From: Planctomycetota bacterium
GTDB taxonomy: Bacteria > Planctomycetota > Planctomycetia > Gemmatales > Gemmataceae
Assembly (NCBI GenBank): GCA_016873225.1
Contig: VGXS01000002.1
Coordinates: forward strand, 124,001 to 188,000
DNA length: 64,000 nt
Direction: 5' to 3'
Part shown: positions 35,272 through 43,664 of the stretch, piece after piece
Layout: each line of letters opens with the position of its first letter
How positions within the stretch are numbered: the stretch's first letter is position 1
Notes under the pieces: model-generated
The model's input: the letters and a program-made list of their open reading frames with translations, nothing else
Told to the model about the DNA's origin: nothing
Databases searched by the model: none
Program-made: the position numbers and the translations under genes

Positions 35272-36480
35272 ATGATCCTTCCATATTTGCTGGTCATTTC
35301 CGCCTACCTGATCGGGTCGGTGCCATTCGGGTTCCTGGCGGGCCGGCTCAAGGGTGTCGACCTGCGTGCCACGGGCAGTGGCAACATCGGGGCCACGAAT
35401 GCCGGCCGGGTGCTGGGAAAATGGTGGGGTTATGGAGTTTTCGCGCTGGATTTCCTGAAGGGCGCCACGGGCGTGGCGCTCGGACGCCTTGCTGAAGTTG
35501 AAACCTGGCCAGAGGGACTGGCACCTGTCGCCTGTGGCTCCGCCGCTTTTCTCGGCCACATTTTCCCGATCTATCTCGCCTTCAAGGGCGGCAAGGGCGT
35601 CGCCACGGGCGCCGGCATAATGGCTTGCCTCGTTCCCGGACCTTTCCTGTGTTCGCTGCTTGCCTGGGTGCTGACCGTCCTGGCGACGCGGATGATCTCG
35701 GCCGGTTCGGTTGTCGCGGCGGAGGTGCTCATCTGCTGGGCCTCCTGGGTGTTCAAGACCAGCGGATTCGGATTGGTGCCGGGCGCGGTTTGGCTGGCGG
35801 GGTTCCTGGTGATCGCCAAGCACGCGGGCAACATATTCCGGATCCTCAAGGGAACAGAAAACCGTCTGCCCGATGGCTTTCTCTTCCGGGTGGTGCCAGG
35901 AAGGGTCGCGCTGGCCACCGGTTCCGCCTGGCTTGGAATGGGGCTGTTCTTCAGTTTCGTCACCGGCCTGGGAACCTTCGCGGCCTTTGAAAGGCTGAGC
36001 CTGGAGGAACCGCGCCCCTACTGGATCCCCCTGCCGGAAGCCATGACCAGGGACGCGTCACCGGCATTGCCGCTTCCGCATCCGCTGAGGAAGGAACAGG
36101 GATCTCTTTTGGCTGGCATATCGGTTTCAGCCCAATTTCCGTGGTATTTCCAGATTCAGGCCGTCATGGGGGCCGTGCTGTTGGGAACCGTCGCCGGGCA
36201 AGGGCGCCGGCGTTTCGGCATGGCCGCTTTGGCCATGCTGTTGGCGATATCCGGATGGACGCTCGAAAGGCGGGTCGAGGCATTGAGATTGGACAGGAAC
36301 GAAGCCACCTCGAGGTTTGTGAACGCCACCGAAGCGGAACGGGCCTCCATGGAAAGGGAAATGATCGCCGCCCGCGTGCCGTTCCGTGAGGCGCACGGCG
36401 CCAGCGTGATTCTAAATCTGGCCACGCTGGCTTGCGTCGGGATACTGACAATCCAAGGCTTGTTCAGGCAGGAGAAGTGA
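35272..36480 (+). CDS. plsY: PlsY-type acyl-phosphate:glycerol-3-phosphate acyltransferase with C-terminal membrane extension
   Basis: 402-residue membrane protein. Residues 1-200 are PlsY, which makes lysophosphatidic acid from acyl phosphate: motif 1 SGNIGATNAGR, motif 2 GHIFPIYLAFKGGKGVATGA and motif 3 KHAGNIFRILKGTENRL are all present among several membrane segments. PlsY normally ends here. The remaining 200 residues form a second membrane module (ATGSAWLGMGLFFSFVTGLG; FPWYFQIQAVMGAVLLGTVA; NLATLACVGILTIQGLF) that resembles DUF4149/TMEM205-like proteins of Planctomycetes; this part is a pattern-based guess. The stop is 6 bases from the converging next gene. Confidence 0.88.
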   Translation: MILPYLLVISAYLIGSVPFGFLAGRLKGVDLRATGSGNIGATNAGRVLGKWWGYGVFALDFLKGATGVALGRLAEVETWPEGLAPVACGSAAFLGHIFPIYLAFKGGKGVATGAGIMACLVPGPFLCSLLAWVLTVLATRMISAGSVVAAEVLICWASWVFKTSGFGLVPGAVWLAGFLVIAKHAGNIFRILKGTENRLPDGFLFRVVPGRVALATGSAWLGMGLFFSFVTGLGTFAAFERLSLEEPRPYWIPLPEAMTRDASPALPLPHPLRKEQGSLLAGISVSAQFPWYFQIQAVMGAVLLGTVAGQGRRRFGMAALAMLLAISGWTLERRVEALRLDRNEATSRFVNATEAERASMEREMIAARVPFREAHGASVILNLATLACVGILTIQGLFRQEK

Positions 36481-36486
36481 GCGCCC

Positions 36487-37215
36487 TCATTTGAGTGCCA
36501 ACGCCTCGACCTGAGCCACAAGGAACGGCATCGTGGTGAATGCCGTCAGCAGGGCGGAACCAATTCCCAAACCGGCGCCCGCCTCGAACGGCAGGCCGAC
36601 GCCGACGGTGAACACCGCCATCCACAGGCCGACATAGGACAAGTTCAAAAGAAGCAGCACCCCGAACCAACCGGAACCCGAGGTCTTGATGATTCCAAGC
36701 CCATCCTCCTCCATGATTCTTCCTGATTCATCCTTGTAGACGATCGTTTTTTGCCTGCGGGCATCATTGGAAACAACCGACTCAGGCTTGAATGTGGCGG
36801 CATAGGCGGCATCCTTGCGATCGGCCTTCACCCTGACCTCCTTGAGCCTGCGGGGCAGGGGCCTGTCCGCCTCGTTGATGTTCTTGTATTTGGGATAACC
36901 GGGGGCGTTGGTCTTTTCGCGCCTGTAGGTTTCCACCCTGTCGTCGGTCGTCACCACCTGCAGTTCGTCAAAAGGTGCCGGTCCGGAGTCAAGCGATGCC
37001 TGATGAAGCGGACGGGTGTGGCCTGGGTAAGCGAAAGTCAGCGCGATCCACAGGCACCAAAATACGGTCACGGCGCCCACGCTGGCTGGAACACGCCAGA
37101 CGAGCCCATCCACCGGATGCTCGTACAACCTGACCTGCATCGCATAGGCCACGGCGCCAACCAAAGCCATGGTGACAATCGTCAGCACGAAAAGAAAAAC
37201 GATCAGCATCAACAT
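36487..37215 (-). CDS. Membrane protein of unknown function
   Basis: 242-residue protein with two N-terminal membrane helices (LIVFLFVLTIVTMALVGAVA and ASVGAVTVFWCLWIALTFAY), a soluble central domain of about 100 residues rich in Lys, Arg and Asp, and two C-terminal helices (WFGVLLLLNLSYVGLWMAVF and the segment before the end). The ATG at 37215 was preferred to one at 37245 because it starts directly at the hydrophobic helix. It belongs to no family I can name. It converges with plsY. Confidence 0.6.
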   Translation of the reverse strand: MLMLIVFLFVLTIVTMALVGAVAYAMQVRLYEHPVDGLVWRVPASVGAVTVFWCLWIALTFAYPGHTRPLHQASLDSGPAPFDELQVVTTDDRVETYRREKTNAPGYPKYKNINEADRPLPRRLKEVRVKADRKDAAYAATFKPESVVSNDARRQKTIVYKDESGRIMEEDGLGIIKTSGSGWFGVLLLLNLSYVGLWMAVFTVGVGLPFEAGAGLGIGSALLTAFTTMPFLVAQVEALALK

Positions 37216-37384
37216 GACGACGCTCCCGCGACAACCCGACGACATGGGTCAGCATACGATTTGAAGGGCACCTGCAAAACGAACGAAGGGCAATCCGCCT
37301 TGAGGCAGGCGCGCCGACCCGGATATAGGCATCTAGGGTTTCTTGAATCTGCCGGGCTTTCCAGAAAAAAGACGAGGGTCGGCC

Positions 37385-38854
37385 ATGGAATCGTTGGCCT
37401 GCTGGTTGACAATGGCGGGACTGGTCTCATGCCAAGGTTCTGCAACGGTTTCCGGTCCGCTTGACCGGATTGTCAGGATTCGCCCCGAACTTCCCGTGGG
37501 AATGGAATGGCTCTATCGGGGAACGGTCAGCGAGAATTACCAAAGCGGCCAGGCCGAATACTCGCGCGCCTACCGTCTTGAAACGCGGGCGCTCGCCATT
37601 GGCGAGCGCCAGGGGCGTCGCTCCGTCGCGATTCTCACCCAGTTGCGCGAGCGGGAGAATGGCCGCCCCCCCATGGGGCAGGTCCCCGGCACGACGGTTT
37701 CCCTGCAGGTCTGCGGCATCGACGACTTGGGGCGGTTACAGGATTCCTCCACCGAGGCCGGCCATTCGGTGATGGCCAACGCCATGAGTGAAAGGGGAAT
37801 GTTCCTCGAAGTCCCACCCGGCGGTATTTCCATGGGTGATATCTGGGAAACCCCTGAGAAAGGGCTGCCCGTGGTCCGTTGGCGCGCGACCGCCAGGGAA
37901 ACGGTTCAGGCGATTCCCTGCCTGAAGATCGAGGGCGAGCAGGTTACAGCCGAATGGCACCTTCCCAGGGCCGACAGGCCATCCTGGCGGCGTTCCGAAA
38001 CCGTATGGCTGGGGCTTCGCAACGGTGTGGCCGTGAAGGTGGAACGCCGGATGGAGCGTCGGGAGCCTGCCAGGGACACGACAACCGAGACCCGGTTGGT
38101 CCGATATGAACTCGACAGCAGCATCCAATATCCGTCCTCGCTTCTGGGAGACCGCATGCGGGATATTGATCTGGCCTGGAACCTTTCCCGCGCCGCCGAA
38201 CCCTTGCTCAAGGGTCGGGCGGCCCCTGAAGCCTTGGCTGTCTTGTTGAAAAAGGCCGACTCGGTTTCGGAATCCCCTTCAACCAGTCCATATCGCGCCG
38301 CGATGTCACAGGTGCGCCGATCGATCGATTCCGCCCGCAAGGGTGAACTGCCCCCACCAGACATCAAGCCCGTGGCCTGGAACCAGCCCGCCGTTTCACA
38401 GCAAGCCGCCGGCGCCCTTGCGGCGGGTAGGCCCGCCCCCGATTTTCTGGCGCCGTTTCTCAGGGGTGGAACAGGCAGCGCCAACCTTAGCGTCTGGAAA
38501 GACCAGCCCTTGCTAATGGTTTTTGTGCAGCCCGGCACACCTGTCGCTGAACAGGTTCTTCTCGCATGCAAGGAATGGAAGGCATCCTCCGGTGGCGCGC
38601 TCTCGGTGGTGGTCTTGGCCATCAAGCCTGAAGCCAGGAACATCGATCGCCTGACTCGCGACACCTCGTTCATCGTTCCGATCCTGGATGGATCGGGATT
38701 ACGCATCAGTTACGCCGTTGAATCGACCCCTCGCCTCGTTTTGCTCGATTCGCGGCACCAATGCGTGGGCATTTTCGATGGATGGGGCGTTGAAAGCCGG
38801 ATCGATTGCTCCAGCCACATCAATCGGTTGCTCAAGTCCAAGCCAACCCAGTGA
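37385..38854 (+). CDS. Exported protein with C-terminal thioredoxin-like fold lacking CxxC
   Basis: 489-residue protein with an N-terminal signal, probably lipoprotein type (MESLACWLTMAGLVSCQGS). Residues 25-260 are a beta-rich domain of unknown type. Residues about 355-485 look like a thioredoxin/AhpC fold: RPAPDFLAPFLRGG, then WKDQPLLMVFVQPGTPVAEQ and STPRLVLLDSRHQCVGIF with the cis-proline-like TPRLV. The usual active-site cysteines are replaced (PGTPVAEQ), so it is probably not a redox enzyme. Planctomycetes have many such proteins. The ATG at 37385 is set by the signal; an ATG at 37343 is in frame upstream. Confidence 0.55.
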   Translation: MESLACWLTMAGLVSCQGSATVSGPLDRIVRIRPELPVGMEWLYRGTVSENYQSGQAEYSRAYRLETRALAIGERQGRRSVAILTQLRERENGRPPMGQVPGTTVSLQVCGIDDLGRLQDSSTEAGHSVMANAMSERGMFLEVPPGGISMGDIWETPEKGLPVVRWRATARETVQAIPCLKIEGEQVTAEWHLPRADRPSWRRSETVWLGLRNGVAVKVERRMERREPARDTTTETRLVRYELDSSIQYPSSLLGDRMRDIDLAWNLSRAAEPLLKGRAAPEALAVLLKKADSVSESPSTSPYRAAMSQVRRSIDSARKGELPPPDIKPVAWNQPAVSQQAAGALAAGRPAPDFLAPFLRGGTGSANLSVWKDQPLLMVFVQPGTPVAEQVLLACKEWKASSGGALSVVVLAIKPEARNIDRLTRDTSFIVPILDGSGLRISYAVESTPRLVLLDSRHQCVGIFDGWGVESRIDCSSHINRLLKSKPTQ

Positions 38855-38882
38855 CGACCGTCAAAGGCCTCCCATCCGGAAT

Positions 38883-38902
38883 ATTGGTCGAGATGGACCA
38901 AT
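38883..38902. other. 7-bp inverted repeat after the thioredoxin-like gene
   Basis: ATTGGTC (38883-38889) and GACCAAT (38896-38902) pair perfectly around 6 bases in the 120-base gap between two genes on the plus strand. No T-run follows. It could be a weak terminator or a binding site. Confidence 0.35.
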
Positions 38903-38974
38903 CCGCCGTCTCCCCGTTATCGCACTTGGGCAGTCTTTCAAGCGTAAGTTAGACGGTAGCGGTCAGGAGGCCCA

Positions 38975-39397
38975 ATGGTTCCCGGAACCCTGACAAACCA
39001 TATTCCCCCTTGCACGGGAACATGTGCTGTCACTGGAAAAAGCCTCGAACCAGGCGACTCGATCGTCGTGGCCTTGTACCGAAAGGACGGGTTGATCGAA
39101 CGCCTCGACGCCTTGCAAGCCCATCGCAAGGGCTTGCCGGAGAACGCTTGGGCGATCTGGCACGCGTCGGTTCCGGCGGAAATCAAGGGAAACAAGCCGA
39201 CGGCTGAGTTGGCCTTGACCGAGGTGGTTTTTTCGGAGGATACGGCGGATGACATCCGCTGGGATGCGTGCCAAAGGTTGGCTCGAAAGCGTAAGATACA
39301 GTTGAGCCGTGTTCCCAATCAGGAAGGTCTTTTTCTGGCACGATGTCCGGATTCTGGAAGGGAAGCCATCCTTCGGTGCGCCAACATCAACCGCTGA
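38975..39397 (+). CDS. Small conserved protein with paired cysteines, unknown function
   Basis: 140-residue cytoplasmic protein. The N-terminal part CTGTCAVTGKSLEPGDSIVV has two cysteines and a glycine turn like half of a zinc ribbon, and two more cysteines near the end (ARCPDSGREAILRC) could complete a metal site. The pattern Cys-x-Val-Thr-Gly-x-x-Leu-x-Pro-Gly-Asp is one I associate with uncharacterised planctomycete proteins. Function unknown. The lipoprotein gene starts 22 bases downstream, so the two may be co-transcribed. Confidence 0.6.
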   Translation: MVPGTLTNHIPPCTGTCAVTGKSLEPGDSIVVALYRKDGLIERLDALQAHRKGLPENAWAIWHASVPAEIKGNKPTAELALTEVVFSEDTADDIRWDACQRLARKRKIQLSRVPNQEGLFLARCPDSGREAILRCANINR

Positions 39398-39419
39398 CAA
39401 TATCCAAGGGAATGTCGAC

Positions 39420-40334
39420 ATGACGCCAAGATCCATTCCCACATTCGCCATTGTCGCCGTAATCCTTTTCTTGATTTCGGGTTGCAACACACTCGGGCCC
39501 ATGTTCAAGAACAAGGACTCCCCCGCTCCGGCCGCCACTGGCAACCCAACCGCCGAGCAAATGGTTGCCTACCTGAACGACAATGCCCGAAGGCTTCAAG
39601 CGATCCAGTGCAATCAGGTTGCCATCGATAGCAAGCAGGCCAACCAGAACATTCCCGGACTGGACGGCCTTCTGGTGGTGCAAAAGCCCCGGCAATTCCG
39701 ACTGAAAGGCAAGGTTTTGGGGCAACCCGCCGTGGATTTGGGATCCAACCAACAGGAATTCTGGTACTGGATCAGCAAGGCCGAGCCTGTCCCGTATGTC
39801 TTTCATTGCGACTACAAGGCCATGGACAGCGGCCAGGTTCGGATGCCCATTCCCATCCAACCCGAGATGATTCTCGCGGCAATGGGTATTTCCGAATACG
39901 ACCCAACCAAGCCTTATGAAGTCAAGCAAATCGGCAACCAGACGGAACTTGTGGAGAAAATGACCTCACCGCAAGGCCGGCCGGTCACCCGGGCCACGGT
40001 GTTCCTGAGAACTCCTGCCGCTCCCGGCAAGCCGCAGGTTTTGGGTCATGTGCTCCGCGATGAATTCGGCAAAGACATCTGCTCGGTTTCCATCCAGGAA
40101 GTGCAGATCCATCGCCAGACAGGCGCCATTCTTCCCCAGAAAATCAGGTTTATCTGGCCTTCCGAACAACTGGAAATGACGATGCGGTTCGGTGAGTTCA
40201 CCACACCTGAAATCACCCCTGACAGGGCACAAAGACTCTTTACCCGTCAAGATCTCAACAACTTGCCCGGGTTTGATCTCGCAACATGGACTCCAGACGA
40301 AGATTTCAAAAAAATACGCGGCATGACCCCGTGA
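39420..40334 (+). CDS. Lipoprotein, possibly LolA-like
   Basis: 304-residue protein with a lipoprotein signal (MTPRSIPTFAIVAVILFLIS followed by the lipobox ISGCN). The mature domain is beta-rich, and phrases such as LLVVQKPRQFRLKGKVLGQP and EFWYWISKAEP resemble LolA/LolB-type lipid-binding barrels, in which a protein-lipid moiety would be carried. The match is weak and the function uncertain. The in-frame start at 39309 lies inside the preceding gene and was not used. It is followed by an AT-rich gap. Confidence 0.55.
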   Translation: MTPRSIPTFAIVAVILFLISGCNTLGPMFKNKDSPAPAATGNPTAEQMVAYLNDNARRLQAIQCNQVAIDSKQANQNIPGLDGLLVVQKPRQFRLKGKVLGQPAVDLGSNQQEFWYWISKAEPVPYVFHCDYKAMDSGQVRMPIPIQPEMILAAMGISEYDPTKPYEVKQIGNQTELVEKMTSPQGRPVTRATVFLRTPAAPGKPQVLGHVLRDEFGKDICSVSIQEVQIHRQTGAILPQKIRFIWPSEQLEMTMRFGEFTTPEITPDRAQRLFTRQDLNNLPGFDLATWTPDEDFKKIRGMTP

Positions 40335-40489
40335 ATATTTTCCTTGTAGGAATTGATGTCAGCTTTATTGAGGTAACAGCAAGAAAAGCTAACTATCGGA
40401 TCTTGCTATAAAAAATCTGTTGCGTTTTTTTTATCTATCTATTAAATTTTTGTTGTTCAGATATTTCCATTTGCATAAGGAATCTATCG
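40335..40489. other. AT-rich intergenic island
   Basis: 155 bases that are strikingly AT-rich against a GC-rich background, with a run of eight T (about 40435-40442), A-runs, and a 7-bp inverted repeat AGCAAGA (40378-40384) with TCTTGCT (40401-40407). It probably holds the terminator of the lipoprotein gene and the promoter of the small gene at 40490. No coding frame was found. Confidence 0.5.
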
Positions 40490-40690
40490 ATGCCTGCTGA
40501 CGAAAAAACTTCCAGCCGTGGAGAAACAACCAAAGGCACCAGCATTCTCTTGCGCCTTCCCCCTGCCGTTGCCGCCGAGCTGCGTCGCATCGCCAAGAAG
40601 GAAGAAAGAACCATCACGACCATTGCGCTGCGTGCTCTTCGACTTTATTTCAAGACCGAGCACAACATTGATGTGACTGCCGAAGAGTAA
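40490..40690 (+). CDS. Small ribbon-helix-helix-like protein
   Basis: 66-residue protein whose middle (ILLRLPPAVAAELRRIAKKE followed by ERTITTIALRALRLYF) fits the Arc/CopG/MetJ ribbon-helix-helix fold: a short strand followed by two helices. Such proteins bind DNA as dimers, often as autoregulators or antitoxins. There is no toxin gene next to it: the neighbours are a lipoprotein gene and the converging ppdK. AAGGA lies upstream of the ATG at 40490. The coding sequence is less GC-rich than its surroundings. A strong terminator follows. Confidence 0.65.
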   Translation: MPADEKTSSRGETTKGTSILLRLPPAVAAELRRIAKKEERTITTIALRALRLYFKTEHNIDVTAEE

Positions 40691-40714
40691 TATTTTCATC
40701 CGAACGGCATTAAA

Positions 40715-40747
40715 AAATAGGCCGCATCCATCGGATGCGGCCTATTT
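40715..40747. terminator. Bidirectional intrinsic terminator
   Basis: A perfect 15-bp stem around the loop ATC: arms 40715-40729 and 40733-40747, core AGGCCGCATCC / GGATGCGGCCT, with an A-run before and T-rich sequence after. It separates the plus-strand small gene from the converging minus-strand ppdK. Confidence 0.92.
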
Positions 40748-40773
40748 GGTTTACAAGGCTATTTTCAGTTAGC

Positions 40774-43551
40774 TTATTCAGCCTTTTTCTGGGCGGCCTT
40801 GGCTTCCTTGGCCTTCTTCTTAGCAGCCTTCTCCTCCAGCACCGCCTGAGCCGCCGCCAATCGGGCCACGGGTACTCGGAATGGACTGCAACTCACATAA
40901 TTCAATCCGATCTTGTGGCAGAACTTTACGGAATCAGGCTCGCCACCGTGCTCGCCACAGATGCCGATCTTGAGATCCTTGCGAGTGCCCCTTCCCCCTT
41001 GCACGCCGATCTCCATTAGCCGGCCAATGCCGGGGAAGTCGATCACCTGGAATGGATCTTTCTTGACCACTTCATGTTCCAGATAGGTGGGGATGAAACT
41101 GCCATAGTCATCGCGACTCATGCCCAACCCGGTCTGGGTCAGGTCGTTGGTGCCGAAGGAGAAGAACTGGGCGGTTTCGGCAATTTCACCTGCTGCCATG
41201 GCGGCCCGTGGCAACTCAATCATGGTTCCCACCAGATATTCCACCGAGGCCCCCTGCTCCTTGAACACCTTCTTTGCCGCGGCATGCACCACGCCCGCCT
41301 GAAGGTCGAGTTCCCGCTTGAACCCGACCAGCGGGATCATGATCTCGGGCTTCACCTCGATGCCTTCCTTCTTGACGATGCATGCGGCCTCAAAGATCGC
41401 CTGCGCCTGCATTTCAGTGATCTCGGGAAACACGATACCCAACCGGCAACCACGGAAGCCGAGCATCGGGTTGAACTCATGCAGGGCCTTGACTCGGTGC
41501 TCGATTTCGGCAACCGAGACGCCCATTTCGCGGGCCATCTCTTCCTGCCCCTTCAGGTCGTGGGGGAGGAACTCGTGGAGGGGGGGATCAAGGGTGCGGA
41601 TGGTCACCGGCATCCCCTTCATCGCCCGGAACAAACCGGCGAAGTCTTCGCGCTGGAATGGCAGCAGCTTTTCGAGCGCCGCCTTGCGGGCGGTCGCACT
41701 GGCCGCAAGGATCATTTCCCGCATCTCGCGGATATGGTTGAAGAACATGTGCTCGGTGCGGCAAAGCCCGATCCCCTCGGCGCCGAATGCCACGGCCTGC
41801 TCGGCCTGGTCGGGTTGGTCGGCGTTGGTGCGGATGTCGAGCTTGCGGACCTTGTCAGCCCACTTCATGACTTTCTCAAAGAGCTTGTAAACAGGCGCCT
41901 TGCCCGGCTTCAGGCTCTTCTCGATCAAGACCTGAACCACCTCGCTGGGCTTGGTGGCAACCTTGCCGGCCACGACCTCACCCGTGAAGCCATCAATGGA
42001 GATCCAATCGCCATCGTGGAGAACATGCTCGCCAACCTTGAGCGTCATTTTCTCGTAGTCAATCTGAAGGGCCGAACATCCCACGATGCAAACCTTGCCC
42101 ATTTGACGACTTACAAGAGCCGCGTGGCTCGAGGCTCCGCCAAATGCCGTGAGAATGCCGTCGGCGGCTTGCATGCCCCGGATGTCCTCGGGGCTGGTTT
42201 CCCGGCGCACGAGGATTACCCTGTGGTCGTCCTTGCGACCGTGAGTCTGCACATATTTCTCCGCGTCCTCGGCGAAGAACTTGATCCGTCCCGTGGCGGC
42301 GCCCGGGCCGGCATTGATACCCTTGGCCAAAAGCCTTCCCTCGTTCACCGCCACCTTCTTGGCGCTGATGTCGAAGATCGGTTGGAGCAACTGGTTGAGG
42401 TCATCAGGAGGAATCCTGTTCTTGCCGATGGCCTCCTTCCACTCGATGAGGCCTTCGTCAACCATGTCGACGGCGAATTTCACCGCGGCAAAGCCCGTAC
42501 GCTTGCCGTTTCGGGTCTGGAGCATCCAGAGCTTGCCCTTTTGCACGGTGAACTCGATGTCCTGCACATCGCGGTAATGCTTTTCGAGGATGTTCCTGAC
42601 TTCCTCCAACTGGCCATAGACCGCAGGCATCTCATCCTTGAGTTCCGCGATTTTCTTGGGCGTCCGGATGCCGGCGACCACATCCTCACCCTGCGCGTTC
42701 GTCAGGTATTCCCCGTAAAACACATTGTCGCCGCTGGCCGGGTCACGCGTGAACGCCACGCCCGTGCAGCAGTCATCACCCATGTTGCCGAAGACCATGG
42801 CGCAAATGTTCGCGGCGGTACCCCATTCGTGGGGAATGTTGTACTGCCGGCGGTATACGATCGCGCGGTCGTTCATCCATGAGCCGAACACGGCGCCGAT
42901 GGCGCCCCACATCTGCTCGTGGGCATCGTCGGGAAAATCGAGGCCGGTGCGATCCTTGACGGCCTTCTTGAATCGCTTGACCAGTTCCTTCAAATCGTCC
43001 ACGGTCAGGTCGTTGTCAAGGTGCACGCCCTTCTCGTGCTTGAGTTCCTCCATGATCTTCTCGAAGGGATCGATCTCCTTCTTGTCGGTCGGCTTGAGGC
43101 CCAGCACGACATCGCCATACATCTGGACGAAACGGCGATAGGTGTCCCAGCCGAACCGCTCATTTCCCGTCTTGGCGATCAGGCCGGCCAAGGTCTTCTC
43201 GTTGAGGCCGATGTTCAAGACGGTGTCCATCATGCCGGGCATCGAATCCCGGGCTCCAGAACGGCAGGAAACCAGAAGCGGATTGGCGGGGTCACCAAGC
43301 TTGGCGCCCATTTCATCTTCCGTTTTCTTGAGCGCCTCAAGAACCTGGGCCTTGAGTTCGGGGGGATATTGCTTGTTGTGACCGTAAAAGTAGGTGCAGA
43401 TATCGGTGGTGAGAGTGAAACCGGCTGGCACGGGAAGCCCGATTCGGGCCATTTCACACAAGTTCGCTCCCTTGCCACCCAGCGTGTTCCGCATGCTGGC
43501 ATCGCCCTCGGCGGACTTTCCACCGAAAAAATACACATACTTGAAACTCAT
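40774..43551 (-). CDS. ppdK: Pyruvate, phosphate dikinase
   Basis: 925-residue enzyme interconverting pyruvate + ATP + phosphate and PEP + AMP + PPi. The N-terminal nucleotide-binding domain starts [20 protein letters not shown] with [20 protein letters not shown]. The swivelling domain carries the phospho-histidine in [16 protein letters not shown]. The C-terminal TIM barrel has [10 protein letters not shown] and the catalytic-cysteine region [18 protein letters not shown]. Length is typical. The C-terminus is Lys/Ala-rich. The ATG at 43551 has AAGGGG about a dozen bases upstream; an in-frame TTG at 43569 is inside that ribosome site. Confidence 0.96.
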   Translation of the reverse strand: MSFKYVYFFGGKSAEGDASMRNTLGGKGANLCEMARIGLPVPAGFTLTTDICTYFYGHNKQYPPELKAQVLEALKKTEDEMGAKLGDPANPLLVSCRSGARDSMPGMMDTVLNIGLNEKTLAGLIAKTGNERFGWDTYRRFVQMYGDVVLGLKPTDKKEIDPFEKIMEELKHEKGVHLDNDLTVDDLKELVKRFKKAVKDRTGLDFPDDAHEQMWGAIGAVFGSWMNDRAIVYRRQYNIPHEWGTAANICAMVFGNMGDDCCTGVAFTRDPASGDNVFYGEYLTNAQGEDVVAGIRTPKKIAELKDEMPAVYGQLEEVRNILEKHYRDVQDIEFTVQKGKLWMLQTRNGKRTGFAAVKFAVDMVDEGLIEWKEAIGKNRIPPDDLNQLLQPIFDISAKKVAVNEGRLLAKGINAGPGAATGRIKFFAEDAEKYVQTHGRKDDHRVILVRRETSPEDIRGMQAADGILTAFGGASSHAALVSRQMGKVCIVGCSALQIDYEKMTLKVGEHVLHDGDWISIDGFTGEVVAGKVATKPSEVVQVLIEKSLKPGKAPVYKLFEKVMKWADKVRKLDIRTNADQPDQAEQAVAFGAEGIGLCRTEHMFFNHIREMREMILAASATARKAALEKLLPFQREDFAGLFRAMKGMPVTIRTLDPPLHEFLPHDLKGQEEMAREMGVSVAEIEHRVKALHEFNPMLGFRGCRLGIVFPEITEMQAQAIFEAACIVKKEGIEVKPEIMIPLVGFKRELDLQAGVVHAAAKKVFKEQGASVEYLVGTMIELPRAAMAAGEIAETAQFFSFGTNDLTQTGLGMSRDDYGSFIPTYLEHEVVKKDPFQVIDFPGIGRLMEIGVQGGRGTRKDLKIGICGEHGGEPDSVKFCHKIGLNYVSCSPFRVPVARLAAAQAVLEEKAAKKKAKEAKAAQKKAE

Positions 43552-43575
43552 ACGCCCTGCCCCCTTCAAAGAACC

Positions 43576-43599
43576 ACTCCCGGGGGTTTCCCCGGGAGT
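43576..43599 (-). terminator. GC-rich hairpin between the macroglobulin gene and ppdK
   Basis: ACTCCCGGGG (43576-43585) and CCCCGGGAGT (43590-43599) pair perfectly around GTTT. On the minus strand it follows the macroglobulin stop by 65 bases and is followed by GGTTCTTTG, a weak T-run, so it is a probable terminator or a ppdK leader hairpin. Confidence 0.6.
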
Positions 43600-43664
43600 T
43601 GCCTATTCATCACATCAATATTTTAGCGAAACTGGGTGGGTTCGACCACCCGAGCGGCATCGGC

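Noticed and set aside
40490-40690. Toxin-antitoxin module
   Set aside because: Only the ribbon-helix-helix protein is present; no small toxin frame lies next to it.
41074-42882. 602-codon open frame antisense to ppdK
   Set aside because: ppdK is certain by motifs; the antisense product has no domain, signal or ribosome site.
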